64,000 nt of DNA from PNAI01 sp035574295 (GTDB taxonomy: Bacteria; Pseudomonadota; Alphaproteobacteria; Rhizobiales; Xanthobacteraceae). Below the pieces are notes generated by a model that had not been told where the DNA came from, did no database searches, and was given only the letters and a program-made list of their open reading frames with translations. Positions within the stretch are counted from its first letter, which is position 1; every line of letters begins with the position of its first letter. This document shows, piece by piece, positions 63,941 to 64,000 of this stretch. The stretch spans positions 1 through 64,000 of the forward strand of contig DATLYX010000095.1 of NCBI GenBank assembly GCA_035574295.1. Reading direction: 5' to 3'. Both the position numbers and the translations under genes were made by a program.

Positions 63941-64000
63941 GGCGATACCTCGCGTGTGTAAGTGGGATTGACTTCAGTGGACCGCGTTGCCGCCCGTCGC

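Overview
The window is GC-rich and gene-dense. It looks like chromosome from an alphaproteobacterium of the Hyphomicrobiales (Rhizobiales), probably in the Nitrobacteraceae/Xanthobacteraceae neighbourhood. Four things point there: a circularly permuted ssrA with the alphaproteobacterial tag ANDNYAPVAQAA, next to an alpha-type sspB; an ilvIH attenuator with a Val/Ile leader peptide; small DUF4169, DUF1236 and DUF2065 genes; and many solute-binding-protein transporters (TTT, TRAP, ABC). No tRNA, rRNA, IS element, prophage or CRISPR array was seen.

Layout. 1-11 kb is a catabolic region for aromatic acids: a UbiD-like decarboxylase (cut by the window edge), a leaderless substrate-binding-like protein, a GntR/FCD regulator, an HpcH/HpaI aldolase, a LigJ-like amidohydrolase, a 2Fe-2S ferredoxin, and boxR-boxC-boxB of the aerobic benzoyl-CoA epoxidation pathway with a three-box TGCA operator. 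No boxA is present. A tacAT-type toxin-antitoxin pair sits inside this region. 11.4-14.2 kb is a complete ABC importer of the SsuABC/NMT1 type. 14.3-22.1 kb carries branched-chain amino-acid genes (ilvC, ilvH, ilvI with attenuator) with an APC permease, an exported methyltransferase, a LysE exporter and miaA. 22.1-22.8 kb holds a decayed mazEF/pemIK module with a frameshift in both genes. 22.8-30.2 kb is housekeeping: DUF1015, a DegP-type protease, DUF2065, hflC-hflK, a short cation transporter, folA and thyA.

30.4-46.1 kb is transport-rich: a TTT system (Bug protein, TctB, TctA), an MBL-fold/TetR divergent pair, a TRAP system (DctP opposite DctQM), two tiny membrane proteins, a second TctA with a double-length TctB, two short ChrA-type genes and a PhaC-like alpha/beta hydrolase. 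46.7-49.3 kb has an outer-membrane beta-barrel gene and an MmgE/PrpD gene. 49.4-53.8 kb is one large gene, less GC-rich by eye than its neighbours, encoding a 1485-residue SF1 (Upf1-like) helicase fused to a Vsr/DUF559-type nuclease. It is the best candidate in the window for an accessory antiviral defence protein. 54-58 kb returns to housekeeping (cysteine-cluster protein, ssrA, sspB, fumC, DUF4169, RHH protein), and the window ends with a large AsmA protein, a GlcD-like FAD oxidase and an MddA-like membrane methyltransferase.

Palindromic intergenic repeats with CTCTCCC/GGGAGAG or GTCATCC/GGATGAC arms lie between many genes, including between ilvI and ilvH. All functions are read from sequence motifs and remembered family features; no database search was run.
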